Shown one piece after another: positions 27,096 through 36,357 of a DNA stretch of 64,000 bases (its first letter is position 1; each line of letters opens with the position of its first letter). Origin of the DNA: Planctomycetota bacterium. GTDB taxonomy: Bacteria > Planctomycetota > Phycisphaerae > UBA1845 > PWPN01. A model generated the notes under the pieces. It did no database searches. It was not told where the DNA came from and saw nothing but the letters and a program-made list of their open reading frames with translations. The translations under genes and the position numbers were made by a program. Where the stretch lies: NCBI GenBank assembly GCA_022711465.1, contig JAKLEZ010000011.1, positions 147,969-211,968 of the forward strand, in the 5' to 3' direction.

Positions 27096-27124
27096 TTGGC
27101 GCGGCGGTGCAATTACCTTATAAT
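27096..27124 (+). promoter_or_regulatory. promoter for the discoidin-repeat gene
   Basis: TTGGCG (27096-27101), a 17-base spacer and a perfect TATAAT (27119-27124) form a good sigma70-type promoter. A transcript would start near 27131 and reach the GGAGG at 27192-27196 and the ATG at 27206. Confidence 0.6.
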
Positions 27125-27205
27125 GGCGGCACAACCCGGTAGCGTAGCCGGGCAGGCCCATCTGCGAAGCCTTGCATATTCACTGTTGCTCGGAGGACGA
27201 AGGAA

Positions 27206-27365
27206 ATGTTCACCCTATCAAAGCGCCCATCTCCGGAACACCGCGGCAGTCAGACCCAGCCAACCGCCGGTTGGAGACGACTGACTCGCCGCCCGCTGGG
27301 ACTCTCCAGCCGTGCGCCATCCGGCGCTCTGACCCTGCAGGCCACGACTTGCCGGCCTGGCCGCC
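27206..27365 (+). other. probable N-terminal coding segment in a shifted frame
   Basis: ATG 27206 is preceded by a very good ribosome site (GGAGGACGAAGGAA) and lies 75 bases after a promoter. Its frame encodes an Arg-rich start (GWRRLTRRPLGLSS) and then closes at 27421. The large repeat protein continues in another frame, which is one base out of phase. I infer that this segment is the 5' end of that gene. Confidence 0.5.
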
Positions 27366-30161
27366 GTGCTGATCTGCGTGCCCGGCCTCCGCGCCGAGGA
27401 CGCCCTTCTCACCCTGGGTGACTTCATCATCGCCATCGACACCGACCTCGTCTCCGAGAGCAGTTACCCGACCGGGGGCAATGACGAACGCCCGGCGATG
27501 ATCCTCGACGGTGCTGCCGACACGAAGTACCTGAACTTCGGCGAGGAGTACTCGGGCTTCATCGTCATACCGACACACGGCTCCTCGACCGTGCAGAGTA
27601 TGATGCTCACCACGGCCAACGACGCCGAGGAACGCGATCCGGCGACGTACGAGATCTACGGCACGAATGAGCCAATCGTCAGTGCCAACAACAGCGACGG
27701 CAAGGGTGAAACCTGGACGCTGATCGCCTCGGGCTCACTTGCCCTCCCTGTGGAACGACTGACGGCCGCGCCGATCGCGGGATTCACCAATACGACCGCC
27801 TATACCGCATACAAGGTGCTCTTCCCCACGGTCAAGAACGCCGCGGCCGCCAACTCGATGCAGGTCGCCGAGGTGGCTCTGTACGAGACGACTGACGGCA
27901 CCAGCCCCAACATCCTCAGCGAAGGCGGCGTCGTCCTGGCCGTCGATGACAACTCGGCCAGCTCGTACCCGGTTCCCTCCGAGAACCCCGCCAACATCCT
28001 CGACGGCATGCCGAGCTCGAAGTACCTCAACTTCGGCAGGGACAAGTCGGGGTTCATCGTCACGCCGGCGCGCGGTGCCTCCGCCGTGCAGAGCATGGCG
28101 ATCTGCACGGCCAACGACGTCCTTGACTATGCGGAGCGCAACCCGACCTCCTACGAGATCTACGGCACGAACGATCCCATCACCAGCGAAGACAACAGTC
28201 TGGGCACCGCCGAGAACTGGACGCTGGTTGCGGCGGGCGAGCTCGCGCTGCCGTTGACCAACTTCACGTGGGGACCGGTGGTCAGCTTCACCAACGCGAC
28301 CGCCTACACCTCGTACAAGGTGCTCTTCCCGACCGTCAGGGACATGAATGCCACCGGGGACGCGGTCACGGCGAACTCGATGCAGATCTCGGAAGTGACG
28401 ATGTACGAGTCGACCGACGGAACCGGCTCCAATGTGCTGGCCAGCGGCGGTATCGTCCTGGCCATCGATCCCGATTCGAGGTCCGAATCGTTCTACGCGG
28501 CCGCCGTCGCGCCGCCGCAAGCCATCGACGGCAGCACACTCACCCAGTATACGAACACCGGCGGCGTCAATTCCGGCTTCATTGCCACGCCCTCCGTCGG
28601 GCTAAGCATCGCGACCTCGTTCAAGATCACCACCGCCGACACCGCCCCGGAGAACGACCCCGCCGCATGGACGCTCTACGGAACGGTTGAGCCGATCGTC
28701 AGTGCCGACAACAGCGCCGGTGACCTGGAGAGCTGGACGGCCATCGCTTCCGGAACAGTAGACCTGCCGGTCGAGCGCTTGACCGAAGGCCCGGTCATCC
28801 CCTTCACCAACACGACGGCATACACATCCTATCGCATGCTGTTCACGAATCTGCGCGACGCTTCGACCGCGATCTCGATGCAGATGGCGGAAGTCCAGCT
28901 CTTCGGCACCATCGTCAGCCAGATGCCGGACCAGCTGCTGAGCCCGGGCGACTTCATCATCGCGTTTGATCTCGATCCTGACACCAGCGGCAGCAACTAC
29001 CCTGCCAACGAGGATCCCCCGAAGGCCTTTGACAACAACACCGGCACGAAGTACCTGAACTTCGCCATGGGCAACTCGGGCCTCATCGTCACACCCACTG
29101 GCGGGCCGTCGGTGGTTCGGAGCTTGGTGCTCACCACGGCCAATGACTGGGCCCAGCGCGACCCCGCCTCGTTCGCGCTGTATGGAACGAATGACGCGAT
29201 CGTCAGCATAAACAACAGCCTCGGTACCGCCGAGAACTGGACCCTGATCGCGGAGGGCCCGCTGGCTCTTCCCGACGCCCGGTTCACCGCCGGAGCACCG
29301 GTCACCTTTGACAATGCAACCAGCTATACGTCGTACAAACTGCTCTTCCCAACGATCAAGGACGCCCCGGCAACCAACTCCATGCAGATCGCCGAGGTGG
29401 CTCTGCATACTGAGCCGGACGGAGCCGGCACCAACGTGCTTGTCGCCGGCAGCCCGGTCCTGGCCATCGACGCCGATGTCGTACCGTCCAGCTCCTACCC
29501 GGCGGCCGAAAGCCCCGCAAACGCCATCGATCGGACGACCCCGGCCAAGTACCTCAATTTCGGCGAGAACAACTCCGGGTTCATCGTCCAGCCGTCCGTC
29601 GGATCCACCGTCGTGACTTCGTTCAAGTTCATCACCGCCAATGACGCCCCGGAGCGGGACCCCGCCGGCTGGGCACTCTACGGCACCAACGACACGATCG
29701 TCTCCGCCGACAACGGCCACGGGGACCTCGAGAGCTGGACGCCGATCGCTTCGGGCACCATGTCGCTGCCGGCCGCGCGCCAGTCCGCCGGGTCGATCGT
29801 CGAGTTCGAGAACACGGCGGACTACACGGCTTACCGCATGGTGTTCACCAGTGTGAAAGACGCCGCGGTAGCCAACTCGATGCAGTTTGGCGAGGTCCAG
29901 TTCTATGGGACCATCGGCGTGGCCTGCAACAAACCGTTCGCCGACGGCGACGGCGACGGCGACGTGGACCAGATTGACTTCGCCACGTTCCAGCTCTGTT
30001 TCACCGGCGCGGGTGGCGCTGCCACGAGCCACGAATGCAGATGCCTGGACCGCGACAAGGATACCGACGTCGATACCCTGGACTTCGCGGCGTTCGTGTA
30101 CTGTGTGACCGGACCCGCGATTCCATGGACTCAGGAGTCACGCCCCAACTGCGTGCCCTGA
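27366..30161 (+). CDS. secreted five-repeat discoidin-like protein with dockerin-like end
   Basis: The frame encodes 931 residues. It opens within what looks like a signal peptide (GLAAVLICVPGLRAEDA, of which AAV and earlier residues precede the only GTG start). Five repeats of about 165 residues follow, beginning near 14, 182, 355, 522 and 689. Each has LAID/IIAFD, YLNFG, a GF/LIVTP strand, NDAxERDPA, YGTNDxIVS and NSMQxAEV, like galactose-binding F5/8 domains. The end (about 855-917) has two Ca-binding loops, DGDGDGDVDQIDFA and RDKDTDVDTLDFA, as in type I dockerins. Likely a surface or multi-enzyme glycan-binding protein. The signal peptide appears split by a frameshift. Confidence 0.75.
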   Translation: MLICVPGLRAEDALLTLGDFIIAIDTDLVSESSYPTGGNDERPAMILDGAADTKYLNFGEEYSGFIVIPTHGSSTVQSMMLTTANDAEERDPATYEIYGTNEPIVSANNSDGKGETWTLIASGSLALPVERLTAAPIAGFTNTTAYTAYKVLFPTVKNAAAANSMQVAEVALYETTDGTSPNILSEGGVVLAVDDNSASSYPVPSENPANILDGMPSSKYLNFGRDKSGFIVTPARGASAVQSMAICTANDVLDYAERNPTSYEIYGTNDPITSEDNSLGTAENWTLVAAGELALPLTNFTWGPVVSFTNATAYTSYKVLFPTVRDMNATGDAVTANSMQISEVTMYESTDGTGSNVLASGGIVLAIDPDSRSESFYAAAVAPPQAIDGSTLTQYTNTGGVNSGFIATPSVGLSIATSFKITTADTAPENDPAAWTLYGTVEPIVSADNSAGDLESWTAIASGTVDLPVERLTEGPVIPFTNTTAYTSYRMLFTNLRDASTAISMQMAEVQLFGTIVSQMPDQLLSPGDFIIAFDLDPDTSGSNYPANEDPPKAFDNNTGTKYLNFAMGNSGLIVTPTGGPSVVRSLVLTTANDWAQRDPASFALYGTNDAIVSINNSLGTAENWTLIAEGPLALPDARFTAGAPVTFDNATSYTSYKLLFPTIKDAPATNSMQIAEVALHTEPDGAGTNVLVAGSPVLAIDADVVPSSSYPAAESPANAIDRTTPAKYLNFGENNSGFIVQPSVGSTVVTSFKFITANDAPERDPAGWALYGTNDTIVSADNGHGDLESWTPIASGTMSLPAARQSAGSIVEFENTADYTAYRMVFTSVKDAAVANSMQFGEVQFYGTIGVACNKPFADGDGDGDVDQIDFATFQLCFTGAGGAATSHECRCLDRDKDTDVDTLDFAAFVYCVTGPAIPWTQESRPNCVP

Positions 30162-30239
30162 CCGATCGGCACGGGTTGACGACAAGATCCGCGCCATAAG
30201 GCCCGGCGCCCACAGGCCGCGGCCTCATGGCCCAGCAAT

Positions 30240-30292
30240 GAGGAAGGCAGCCTCTCGGCCGCCCCAAAAGGGAGCCGGAGACCGCCTTCCTC
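30240..30292. terminator. hairpin between convergent genes
   Basis: A perfect 9-bp stem, GAGGAAGGC (30240-30248) with GCCTTCCTC (30284-30292), encloses a second imperfect stem and is followed by GTTT. It lies between the stops of the discoidin-repeat gene and the M16 gene. The T-run is short, so it may act mainly as an mRNA end stabiliser. Confidence 0.5.
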
Positions 30293-30357
30293 GTTTGATG
30301 CTGGCTTCCTCACGTCATAGCTATGCTGCGTCGGGCTCGCCTTGATGTGACCTGTTT

Positions 30358-31605
30358 CTACCGAGCCAGTTCCCTCGGCCCCAGTGTGACCACGCTCAGG
30401 CGATCACGCGGGTGGCGAGCGAGAAAACCGCGAATATCCGACACGGTCACCGCCTGGATGCGGGCGAGCTTCTCGGTGATGGGGATGGGGCAACCATGGA
30501 AGAAGAGGTCGTCGGCCAGGCGGCTGGCTCGCGAGCGGGTCACGTCCCCGCGGGTGCGCACCTGGGCCACCAGGCCGGTGATGGCTCGCTGGACCTCCTC
30601 CTCGGTCAGGTCCTCACTGAGCCGGTTGATCTCGCGAAGCAACGTGGCGTAAGTCTGGTCCACACGATCGGGAGTCGTGGAGGCCCCGACGTGGAGCATG
30701 CCGCCGGTCCGGGGGTGATCAGACCACGCACCGACCCAGTACACCAGGCCCTGCTTCTCCCGAACCTCGGTGAACAGCCGCCCGCTCATGCCTCCGGACA
30801 GTACACCGATCAGCACCAGCTCCACCGGAAAATCGGCATCGGTGACCGCCGAGCCCGGAAAGCAGATGGCCACGTGCTCCTGCTCGAGTTCCTTGTGGTG
30901 GTGCGATCGGCCGGGATTGAACCGCAGTGAGGGCGACGCCGCCTCGCCCTCTCCCTCGACCGGGCCGAACCCTGTGAACTCGCGCTCGAACAGGTCGGCC
31001 ACGCGCTCGGTATCCACCGCACCGGCCACCGCGACCTGCATCCGCCGGGAGGAGAACAGCCGGCGCCAGTGCTCGACGATCTGCTCACGACCGATTCGCC
31101 CCAGACTCTCCTCGTCGCCCAACGCATGACGTCCCAGCGGTTCGCCGTAGGCCTGCCGGCAGATCAACTTGCGGACCAGTTCGTCCGGGTCATCCCTGAG
31201 AGCGGCCAGGGACTGGCGGGCGAGATCCACCGCCACCGCGCAGGCTTCCTCCGGAAAGGTCGGCGTTCGCAGGATCTCCGCGTACAGGGTGATCACCTGC
31301 TCGACGAACTCCGGCAGGCAGAGACTGGCGAAGCCCACCGTCTCCCGTCCGGCATACGAATCGTGGCTTGCCCCGATGGCATCAAAGGCGTCGTTGACCC
31401 CGCGGGCGTCGCGCTTGGCCGTGCCCTTGGTGACGGCCTCATTCAGCACATGGGCGACGCCAAGATACTCGGTCCGCTCGAAAGCGAAGCCCGCAGGCAG
31501 GCGGATCTCCATGGCCGCGACCGGGCGCCCGGGCAGCGGCTGCATAACCAGATCGATGCCGCAAGTGAGGCGACGGTGACAGGTGATGTCGGCGAAGGTG
31601 GACAT
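30358..31605 (-). CDS. M16-family protein with degenerate zinc site
   Basis: This 415-residue protein has the M16 (insulinase/processing peptidase) double-domain fold: AMEIRLPAGFAFE, then GVAHVLNEAVTKGT where active enzymes have HxxEH, and in the second domain GGMSGRLFTEVREKQGLVYWV. His52 is kept, but the metal ligand/catalytic Glu is Asn55 and the second His is Glu56. By family rules it should not bind zinc or cut peptides, and may be the inactive partner of a heterodimer, as in many bacteria with adjacent M16 pairs. No active partner is in the window. The start overlaps the upstream stop as TAATG, indicating coupling to the phosphohexomutase gene. Confidence 0.85.
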   Translation of the reverse strand: MSTFADITCHRRLTCGIDLVMQPLPGRPVAAMEIRLPAGFAFERTEYLGVAHVLNEAVTKGTAKRDARGVNDAFDAIGASHDSYAGRETVGFASLCLPEFVEQVITLYAEILRTPTFPEEACAVAVDLARQSLAALRDDPDELVRKLICRQAYGEPLGRHALGDEESLGRIGREQIVEHWRRLFSSRRMQVAVAGAVDTERVADLFEREFTGFGPVEGEGEAASPSLRFNPGRSHHHKELEQEHVAICFPGSAVTDADFPVELVLIGVLSGGMSGRLFTEVREKQGLVYWVGAWSDHPRTGGMLHVGASTTPDRVDQTYATLLREINRLSEDLTEEEVQRAITGLVAQVRTRGDVTRSRASRLADDLFFHGCPIPITEKLARIQAVTVSDIRGFLARHPRDRLSVVTLGPRELAR

Positions 31606-33269
31606 TAGCTCAATCTCGCGTTGCCTGCTTCCTCCATCTTCCGGCAGACCTCTTCCACCCGTGCGTCCAGGGCTTTCTGGCCGAACGCCTCCACGCTCAC
31701 GCGGACCACAGGTTCGTCCATGGTAATGGTCTGGCGCACGTTGAACCACCAGTCCTCATACTGCACGGTGATGCCGTCGAGGTAGTCGATCTCGGCATCG
31801 GCATATTCGCGCCCCAGGTGCTTAAAGGTGGCTTTTGGATCTTGACAGCGAAAGGTGATCTGCCCGGAGCTGGCGTAACGACGAAGCGGAGCGATCAGTT
31901 CGCCAAGCGGTTGCCCGGTCAGGTTCAGCAGATTCAGAACCTCGGCGAACGCGATCATGGCCGAATCGCAGAAGAAGTTCTCCCGAAAGTAGTAGTGCCC
32001 GCTCAGTTCGCCGGCGAACGCGCCTCGGGTGTCGGCCAGAGTCTTCTTCACGAAAGCGTGGCCGCAGCGTTCGCGCCGTGGCTGCCCGCCGCCTTTGCGG
32101 ATCTCCTCGGGCACCACCCGCGAGGAGCGCACATCGTAGACCACCGTCGAGTTGGGAAACTCGCGAAGGAAATACGGGGCCAGCAGGGCGGTCACCAGGT
32201 CGCCGCGCACCGGGATCCCCTGGCCGTCCACCAGGATACAGCGGTCAGCGTCTCCGTCGAAACAGATGCCCAGGTCGGCCTTGGAGCGAACCATGCGATC
32301 CCGAAGCTGGGCCAGGTTGGCTTCATCGATCGGGTCAGGCTCGTGCACGAACTCGCCGTTGTGCTCGAAGTTCAGCGGAACGACCTCCAGCCAGTCGATA
32401 TCGCCGAACAGAACCGGAAACCAGCGGCCGGCCATGCCATTGGAGGCATCAACCACGACCTGGAACGGCCGGTCACCATTCACCAGGTGACCCTCCTCCT
32501 TCAGAAACGCCCGCACGAAAGCCTTGTAGTCAGCGGTGAGGTCGCGCGTCTCTCGGCTGGCCTGGGCGGTACCGGAGTAGCGCAGCGTGTTCTTGGCGAT
32601 CTTGCCGATCTTGCTCAGGCCGGTGTCGGCGCTGACCGGCCGTGCCTTCTGCCCGCATACCTTGAAACCATTGTAGTTGCCGGGGTTATGGCTCGCCGTG
32701 ACCTGGACCCCGCCGCAGCAGACCAGCCGGTTGACGGCAAAGTAGAGTTGCGGAGTGTCAACCATGCCGATATCGATCACCGCCGCTCCACCCGCCTGCA
32801 GGCCACCGATGAGGGCCTCGGCCAGGTCCGGGGAGCTCCTTCGCATGTCCCGGCCGACGATCACCGTGGATTTGTCCGGCCGCCCGCGATCGTAGCCGCG
32901 AAGCTCGGAACGGAGGAACTGGGCGATGGCCATGCCGATCCGCCAGGCCGACTCGGCACTGAGCGGGTCGGGATAGACCCCGCGGATGTCATTGGCTTTG
33001 AACAGCGTCTCGATCTGGTCGCGTTTCGGGGATGCCGGACGAGCAGTCGGAGAGGCGGCTGAAGGAAGTGGCGACGAAAGTGCGACCGCACCGGCCACAG
33101 CTATCGACGCCCGCGGACTGCCGACCCGTTCATCCTCGTTGAACTGACAGCCCTTGCACTTGGGATAGTGGCCCCGGCGACGACCACGACAGACCGCGTC
33201 GGAGAGCTTGAAACGCTCTTCGCCCGGGCAAAAGCGATAGTAGCCTTCCTGACCTTGGCGTTCAGGCAC
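31605..33269 (-). CDS. phosphomannomutase/phosphoglucomutase with Cys-rich N-terminal extension
   Basis: This 554-residue enzyme belongs to the alpha-D-phosphohexomutase family and interconverts hexose 1- and 6-phosphates for cell-envelope sugars. Seen: KANDIRGVYPDP, IVGRDMRRSS, the phosphoserine loop TASHNPGNYNG (Ser193), the metal loop DGDADR and the sugar loop GELSGHYYF. About 85 residues precede the core and include C-x12-C...C-x2-C (FCPGEERFKLSDAVCRGRR, YPKCKGCQF), resembling a zinc ribbon. That extension is not found in typical PMM/PGM. No internal ATG closer to the core is obvious, so the long form is kept. The gene is divergent from the TolC-like gene. Confidence 0.88.
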   Translation of the reverse strand: MPERQGQEGYYRFCPGEERFKLSDAVCRGRRRGHYPKCKGCQFNEDERVGSPRASIAVAGAVALSSPLPSAASPTARPASPKRDQIETLFKANDIRGVYPDPLSAESAWRIGMAIAQFLRSELRGYDRGRPDKSTVIVGRDMRRSSPDLAEALIGGLQAGGAAVIDIGMVDTPQLYFAVNRLVCCGGVQVTASHNPGNYNGFKVCGQKARPVSADTGLSKIGKIAKNTLRYSGTAQASRETRDLTADYKAFVRAFLKEEGHLVNGDRPFQVVVDASNGMAGRWFPVLFGDIDWLEVVPLNFEHNGEFVHEPDPIDEANLAQLRDRMVRSKADLGICFDGDADRCILVDGQGIPVRGDLVTALLAPYFLREFPNSTVVYDVRSSRVVPEEIRKGGGQPRRERCGHAFVKKTLADTRGAFAGELSGHYYFRENFFCDSAMIAFAEVLNLLNLTGQPLGELIAPLRRYASSGQITFRCQDPKATFKHLGREYADAEIDYLDGITVQYEDWWFNVRQTITMDEPVVRVSVEAFGQKALDARVEEVCRKMEEAGNARLS

Positions 33270-33351
33270 GGGGTAGCCTCAGCTCACAAGGGTCCCTCAA
33301 AGTCCAGCCTATGTTACCCGGATTTGCGTCCGAGGCCAGCCTTCCGATGGT

Positions 33352-33379
33352 TTGACACCGGCCACCACCCAACTAGAAT
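33352..33379 (+). promoter_or_regulatory. near-consensus promoter implying a leaderless mRNA
   Basis: TTGACA (33352-33357), a 16-base spacer and TAGAAT (33374-33379) predict transcription from about 33386, one base before ATG 33387. No Shine-Dalgarno precedes that ATG. Confidence 0.6.
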
Positions 33380-33386
33380 GCCGGGC

Positions 33387-35294
33387 ATGGCATGGCAGCA
33401 TTCTCGGCACACCGGATGGCTTGCCGCCGCGGTTCTCGTTGCGGCGCTGGCCTGTGATTCCACTCCCCAATTGGGCAGCGGCGTCTCCCAGGTCGGAGCG
33501 GGCCGCCGCTACGCGAACCTTCACCGGGGCGACGGCACCACCTCCGCCCGACTGGCTCAGGACACCGGCGCGGCGGCGCAGCCGCAAGACCTACCCTCCC
33601 GGCCGGTCAAGCCCGCCGACACCCGACCTGCCAAGGCCGGGGCCGAAATCAGCTTCCAGATCCCTGATCCGACCGCCATCGAGATCGTCCTCAAGCAGGA
33701 GAAGGACAAAGAGCTCGGTCTGCTCGCCCAACGTGTGCTCAGTGCTGAGGACCGCCAGCGCGAGGAACGGGAAATCAACACCCTCTATGCCCGGTTCCAC
33801 GACAACATCCTGACCAAGTCCGGGGTGATCCGTCGGCCCAAGCAGGTCGAGCTCCGCCTGGCGGACGTCATCCGCCGGACCCTGCAGAGCAACTACGCCA
33901 TTCAGGTTCGGGCCTACGACCCGGCCATTGAGACGACCAAGATCGTCGAGGCCGAAGCTCAGTTCGACGCGGTCTACTTCGGTAAGACCAACTACAGCCG
34001 CCTCGACCGGCCGACCAGTTCCGCTCTCGTGAGTAGCCAGAGCGACCAGCGCGATTTCGAGACCGGCGTCAAGAAGCTGCTATCTACCGGCACGCAGATT
34101 CAGGTCAGCTACGCCCTGTCGCGAACCTGGACCAACCTGACCTACCAGACACTCAACCCGTCTTACGCCGACGACTTCGCGGTCGAGTTCCGCCAGCCGT
34201 TCCTCAAGGGCTTCGGACTGGACGTGAACCGGTCCCAGATCGAAATCCGCAAGCTGGACCGGGCGATCAGCATCGAGAAGCTCCGGAAGGACATCATCGA
34301 CGCGATTCACAACACCGAGCAGGCTTACTGGACACTGGCCCAGGCCCGCCGGCGAGTGGCCATATCCGCCCGGCTCCTGACCAACCTGGAGCTGATCTTG
34401 CAGCGGCTCGAACAACGCAAGGCGGCAGGCTACGACGTCTACGGCGTTCAACTCAACCTCACCACCAGCCGCATCGAGCAGCGACGGGCCGACTTCATTC
34501 GCCGCTGCAACGACGTCAAGAACGCCGAGACCGCATTGCTCGCCTTGATGAACGATCCGGAGATGAACCTCGCCGAAGACTACGAAGTGATCCCTGTCGA
34601 TACCATGTCACTCGAGCCGATCGTGGTTGACGAGCTCGGTGAGGTGGCCGCGGCCCTGACCTACCGGTCGGAACTGCACCAGGCCAAGCATGCCATCGAG
34701 CAAGCCCAGCTGGCCATTGGCGTCGCCAAGAACCAGGCTTTGCCCAAGCTGGATGTCATCTTCCGCTACCTGATTGACGGCATGGGCTCGGATGCCCATG
34801 GGGCGTTCAGCCAGATGTGGGACAACCGCTTCAACGAGTACGTGGTCGGCCTGGAGTTCGAGTATCCGATCGGCGACCGTGGCCCGGAGGCCGCCTTGCG
34901 CCGGGCACGGCTCCAGCAGGCTCAGGCCATCACCAGCCACCGGGCCCAGATCGAGAACGCCATCCGCGAGGTTCGACAGGCAGTCCGCGACCTGAACACC
35001 GGCTACGAGCAGATCGGGCCAAGCTTGCGGGCGGCCGAGGCGTCCCTCGACCAGCTCAGAGCCACCCGAGCCCGGCAGGAGAAGCTCGACCCCCCCTCCT
35101 TGCAGGTCGAACTCGACGCCCATGAGACCTTGGCCAGTACCCGTGACAGCCTGCTCCAGGTTCTGGCGAACTACAACATCGCCCTCAGCAACCTGGAAAA
35201 ACAGAAGGGCACGCTGCTCCAGTACAACAACGTCGTGATCCGCGGCGTGGACGACAAGAGCTACGAGAAACCCTATCAGCCGATCTCACGCTGA
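33387..35294 (+). CDS. TolC-like outer-membrane efflux lipoprotein
   Basis: This 635-residue lipoprotein (lipobox VAALAC, Cys23) has the OEP/TolC layout: a linker (25-160), then two repeated coiled-coil/beta modules (VIRRTLQSNYAIQVRAYDP, IIDAIHNTEQAYWTLAQAR, EALTYRSELHQAKHAIEQAQ-type heptads). It should form a trimeric outer-membrane channel for type I secretion or efflux. No HlyD or RND partner is near, though the RTX-type protein at 43.5 kb could be a client. ATG 33387 is preferred over 33378, which overlaps the -10. The long linker rich in Pro and Ala is unusual. Confidence 0.82.
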   Translation: MAWQHSRHTGWLAAAVLVAALACDSTPQLGSGVSQVGAGRRYANLHRGDGTTSARLAQDTGAAAQPQDLPSRPVKPADTRPAKAGAEISFQIPDPTAIEIVLKQEKDKELGLLAQRVLSAEDRQREEREINTLYARFHDNILTKSGVIRRPKQVELRLADVIRRTLQSNYAIQVRAYDPAIETTKIVEAEAQFDAVYFGKTNYSRLDRPTSSALVSSQSDQRDFETGVKKLLSTGTQIQVSYALSRTWTNLTYQTLNPSYADDFAVEFRQPFLKGFGLDVNRSQIEIRKLDRAISIEKLRKDIIDAIHNTEQAYWTLAQARRRVAISARLLTNLELILQRLEQRKAAGYDVYGVQLNLTTSRIEQRRADFIRRCNDVKNAETALLALMNDPEMNLAEDYEVIPVDTMSLEPIVVDELGEVAAALTYRSELHQAKHAIEQAQLAIGVAKNQALPKLDVIFRYLIDGMGSDAHGAFSQMWDNRFNEYVVGLEFEYPIGDRGPEAALRRARLQQAQAITSHRAQIENAIREVRQAVRDLNTGYEQIGPSLRAAEASLDQLRATRARQEKLDPPSLQVELDAHETLASTRDSLLQVLANYNIALSNLEKQKGTLLQYNNVVIRGVDDKSYEKPYQPISR

Positions 35295-35380
35295 ACGGAC
35301 GACGAGACCCGATCAGAGCCCCAGATGGCGCGGACGATCCGCGCGATGGGTAGCCGGGGATCGGAAGTGAGAAGCCAGAA

Positions 35381-36259
35381 GTGAGACCGGATCAGCCCCC
35401 GACGTCGCTGAACCATCTGTTCGCCGATCACTCCCGCCACTGGAGTGGCAACCTCTACGTCTACCCGGTGATCAGTCGCCGAAGCGGCGGGCTGTCCATC
35501 GGGATCAACCTCAACCCGGACAAGGCCTGTAACTTCGACTGCGTCTACTGCCAGGTGGACCGATCCGTTCCGCCGGCCGTTCGCAAGGTGGATCTCGACC
35601 GGCTGAGCCAGGAACTCGATCAGATGATCCAATTGGCCGTCGATGGCGAGCTTTTCGCAGGCGGCCCCCTGGCAACCACTCCCCACTCGCACCGGTCGAT
35701 TCGGGACATCGCTTTCTCCGGCGACGGCGAGCCGACCGCTTCACCAGTGTTTCTCGAAGCGGTGGAGCTCGCCGCCGGCCTTCGCGGACGCCACAACCTC
35801 GATGACGTCAAGTTGCGGGTCATTACGGACGCGGCTTACCTCAATAGGCCGCGCGTCAGGAAGGCCCTGGCGATCCTCGACGCCAACAACGGCGAAATCT
35901 GGGCTAAGCTCGACGCCGGAACCGACGAACGCTTCCGATTGATCAACCGGGCCAACATGCCGCTGCAGACCATTCTGGACAATATCTGCGACGCCGCCCG
36001 CGTTCGCCCAGTGGTGATCCAGTCGCTGTGGATGAGGATCCACGGCCAAGCCCCGCCCGCAACCGAAATCGATGCCTTCGCCGACCGGCTGAAGACCATC
36101 CTCGACCAGGGCGGTCGCTTCTCGCTCATTCAGATCTACACCGTCGCCCGCCAGACCGCCGAGCAGTACGTCAGCCCCCTGCCCGATGGGGAGTTGAATA
36201 CCATTGCCGACCGAGTACGAGCACGCATCGCCGCCCCCGTCGCGGTTTTCGGGGGATGA
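35381..36259 (+). CDS. radical SAM protein
   Basis: This 292-residue protein has the radical SAM cluster motif Cx3Cx2C in ACNFDCVYCQ (Cys50, 54, 57). GDGEPT (the GGE-like SAM-binding motif) and the barrel strands VKLRVITDAAYL and IWAKLDAGTDERF follow. It resembles the uncharacterised wyosine-base/MoaA-like group (COG0731-type) annotated simply as radical SAM protein. Reaction and substrate are unknown; no auxiliary cluster motif is clear. The start is GTG with a weak GAGAAG upstream; no alternative ATG precedes the conserved region. Confidence 0.82.
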   Translation: MRPDQPPTSLNHLFADHSRHWSGNLYVYPVISRRSGGLSIGINLNPDKACNFDCVYCQVDRSVPPAVRKVDLDRLSQELDQMIQLAVDGELFAGGPLATTPHSHRSIRDIAFSGDGEPTASPVFLEAVELAAGLRGRHNLDDVKLRVITDAAYLNRPRVRKALAILDANNGEIWAKLDAGTDERFRLINRANMPLQTILDNICDAARVRPVVIQSLWMRIHGQAPPATEIDAFADRLKTILDQGGRFSLIQIYTVARQTAEQYVSPLPDGELNTIADRVRARIAAPVAVFGG

Positions 36260-36320
36260 GAATCTCGCCCCCGCCCCCGCCTGCCGTACCGCACCCGCAC
36301 GGCCCCTGACCCCCCCCACC

Positions 36321-36349
36321 TTCCCACGAAGCCGTCCCACGACTACACT
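36321..36349 (+). promoter_or_regulatory. candidate promoter next to the exoD start
   Basis: TTCCCA (36321-36326), 17 bases and TACACT (36344-36349) each match 4 of 6 consensus positions. The implied start near 36356 is two bases before the ATG at 36358, which lacks a Shine-Dalgarno. Confidence 0.35.
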
Positions 36350-36357
36350 CGCTCGTC

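Larger units (their letters stand above)
26620..27205. other. divergent intergenic region with dyad and promoter
   Basis: This 586-base region separates the CotH gene from the discoidin-repeat gene. It holds the dyad at 26764-26786, the promoter at 27096-27124 and a short hairpin (CCCGG/CCGGG near 27135-27152). No convincing gene was seen. Confidence 0.6.
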
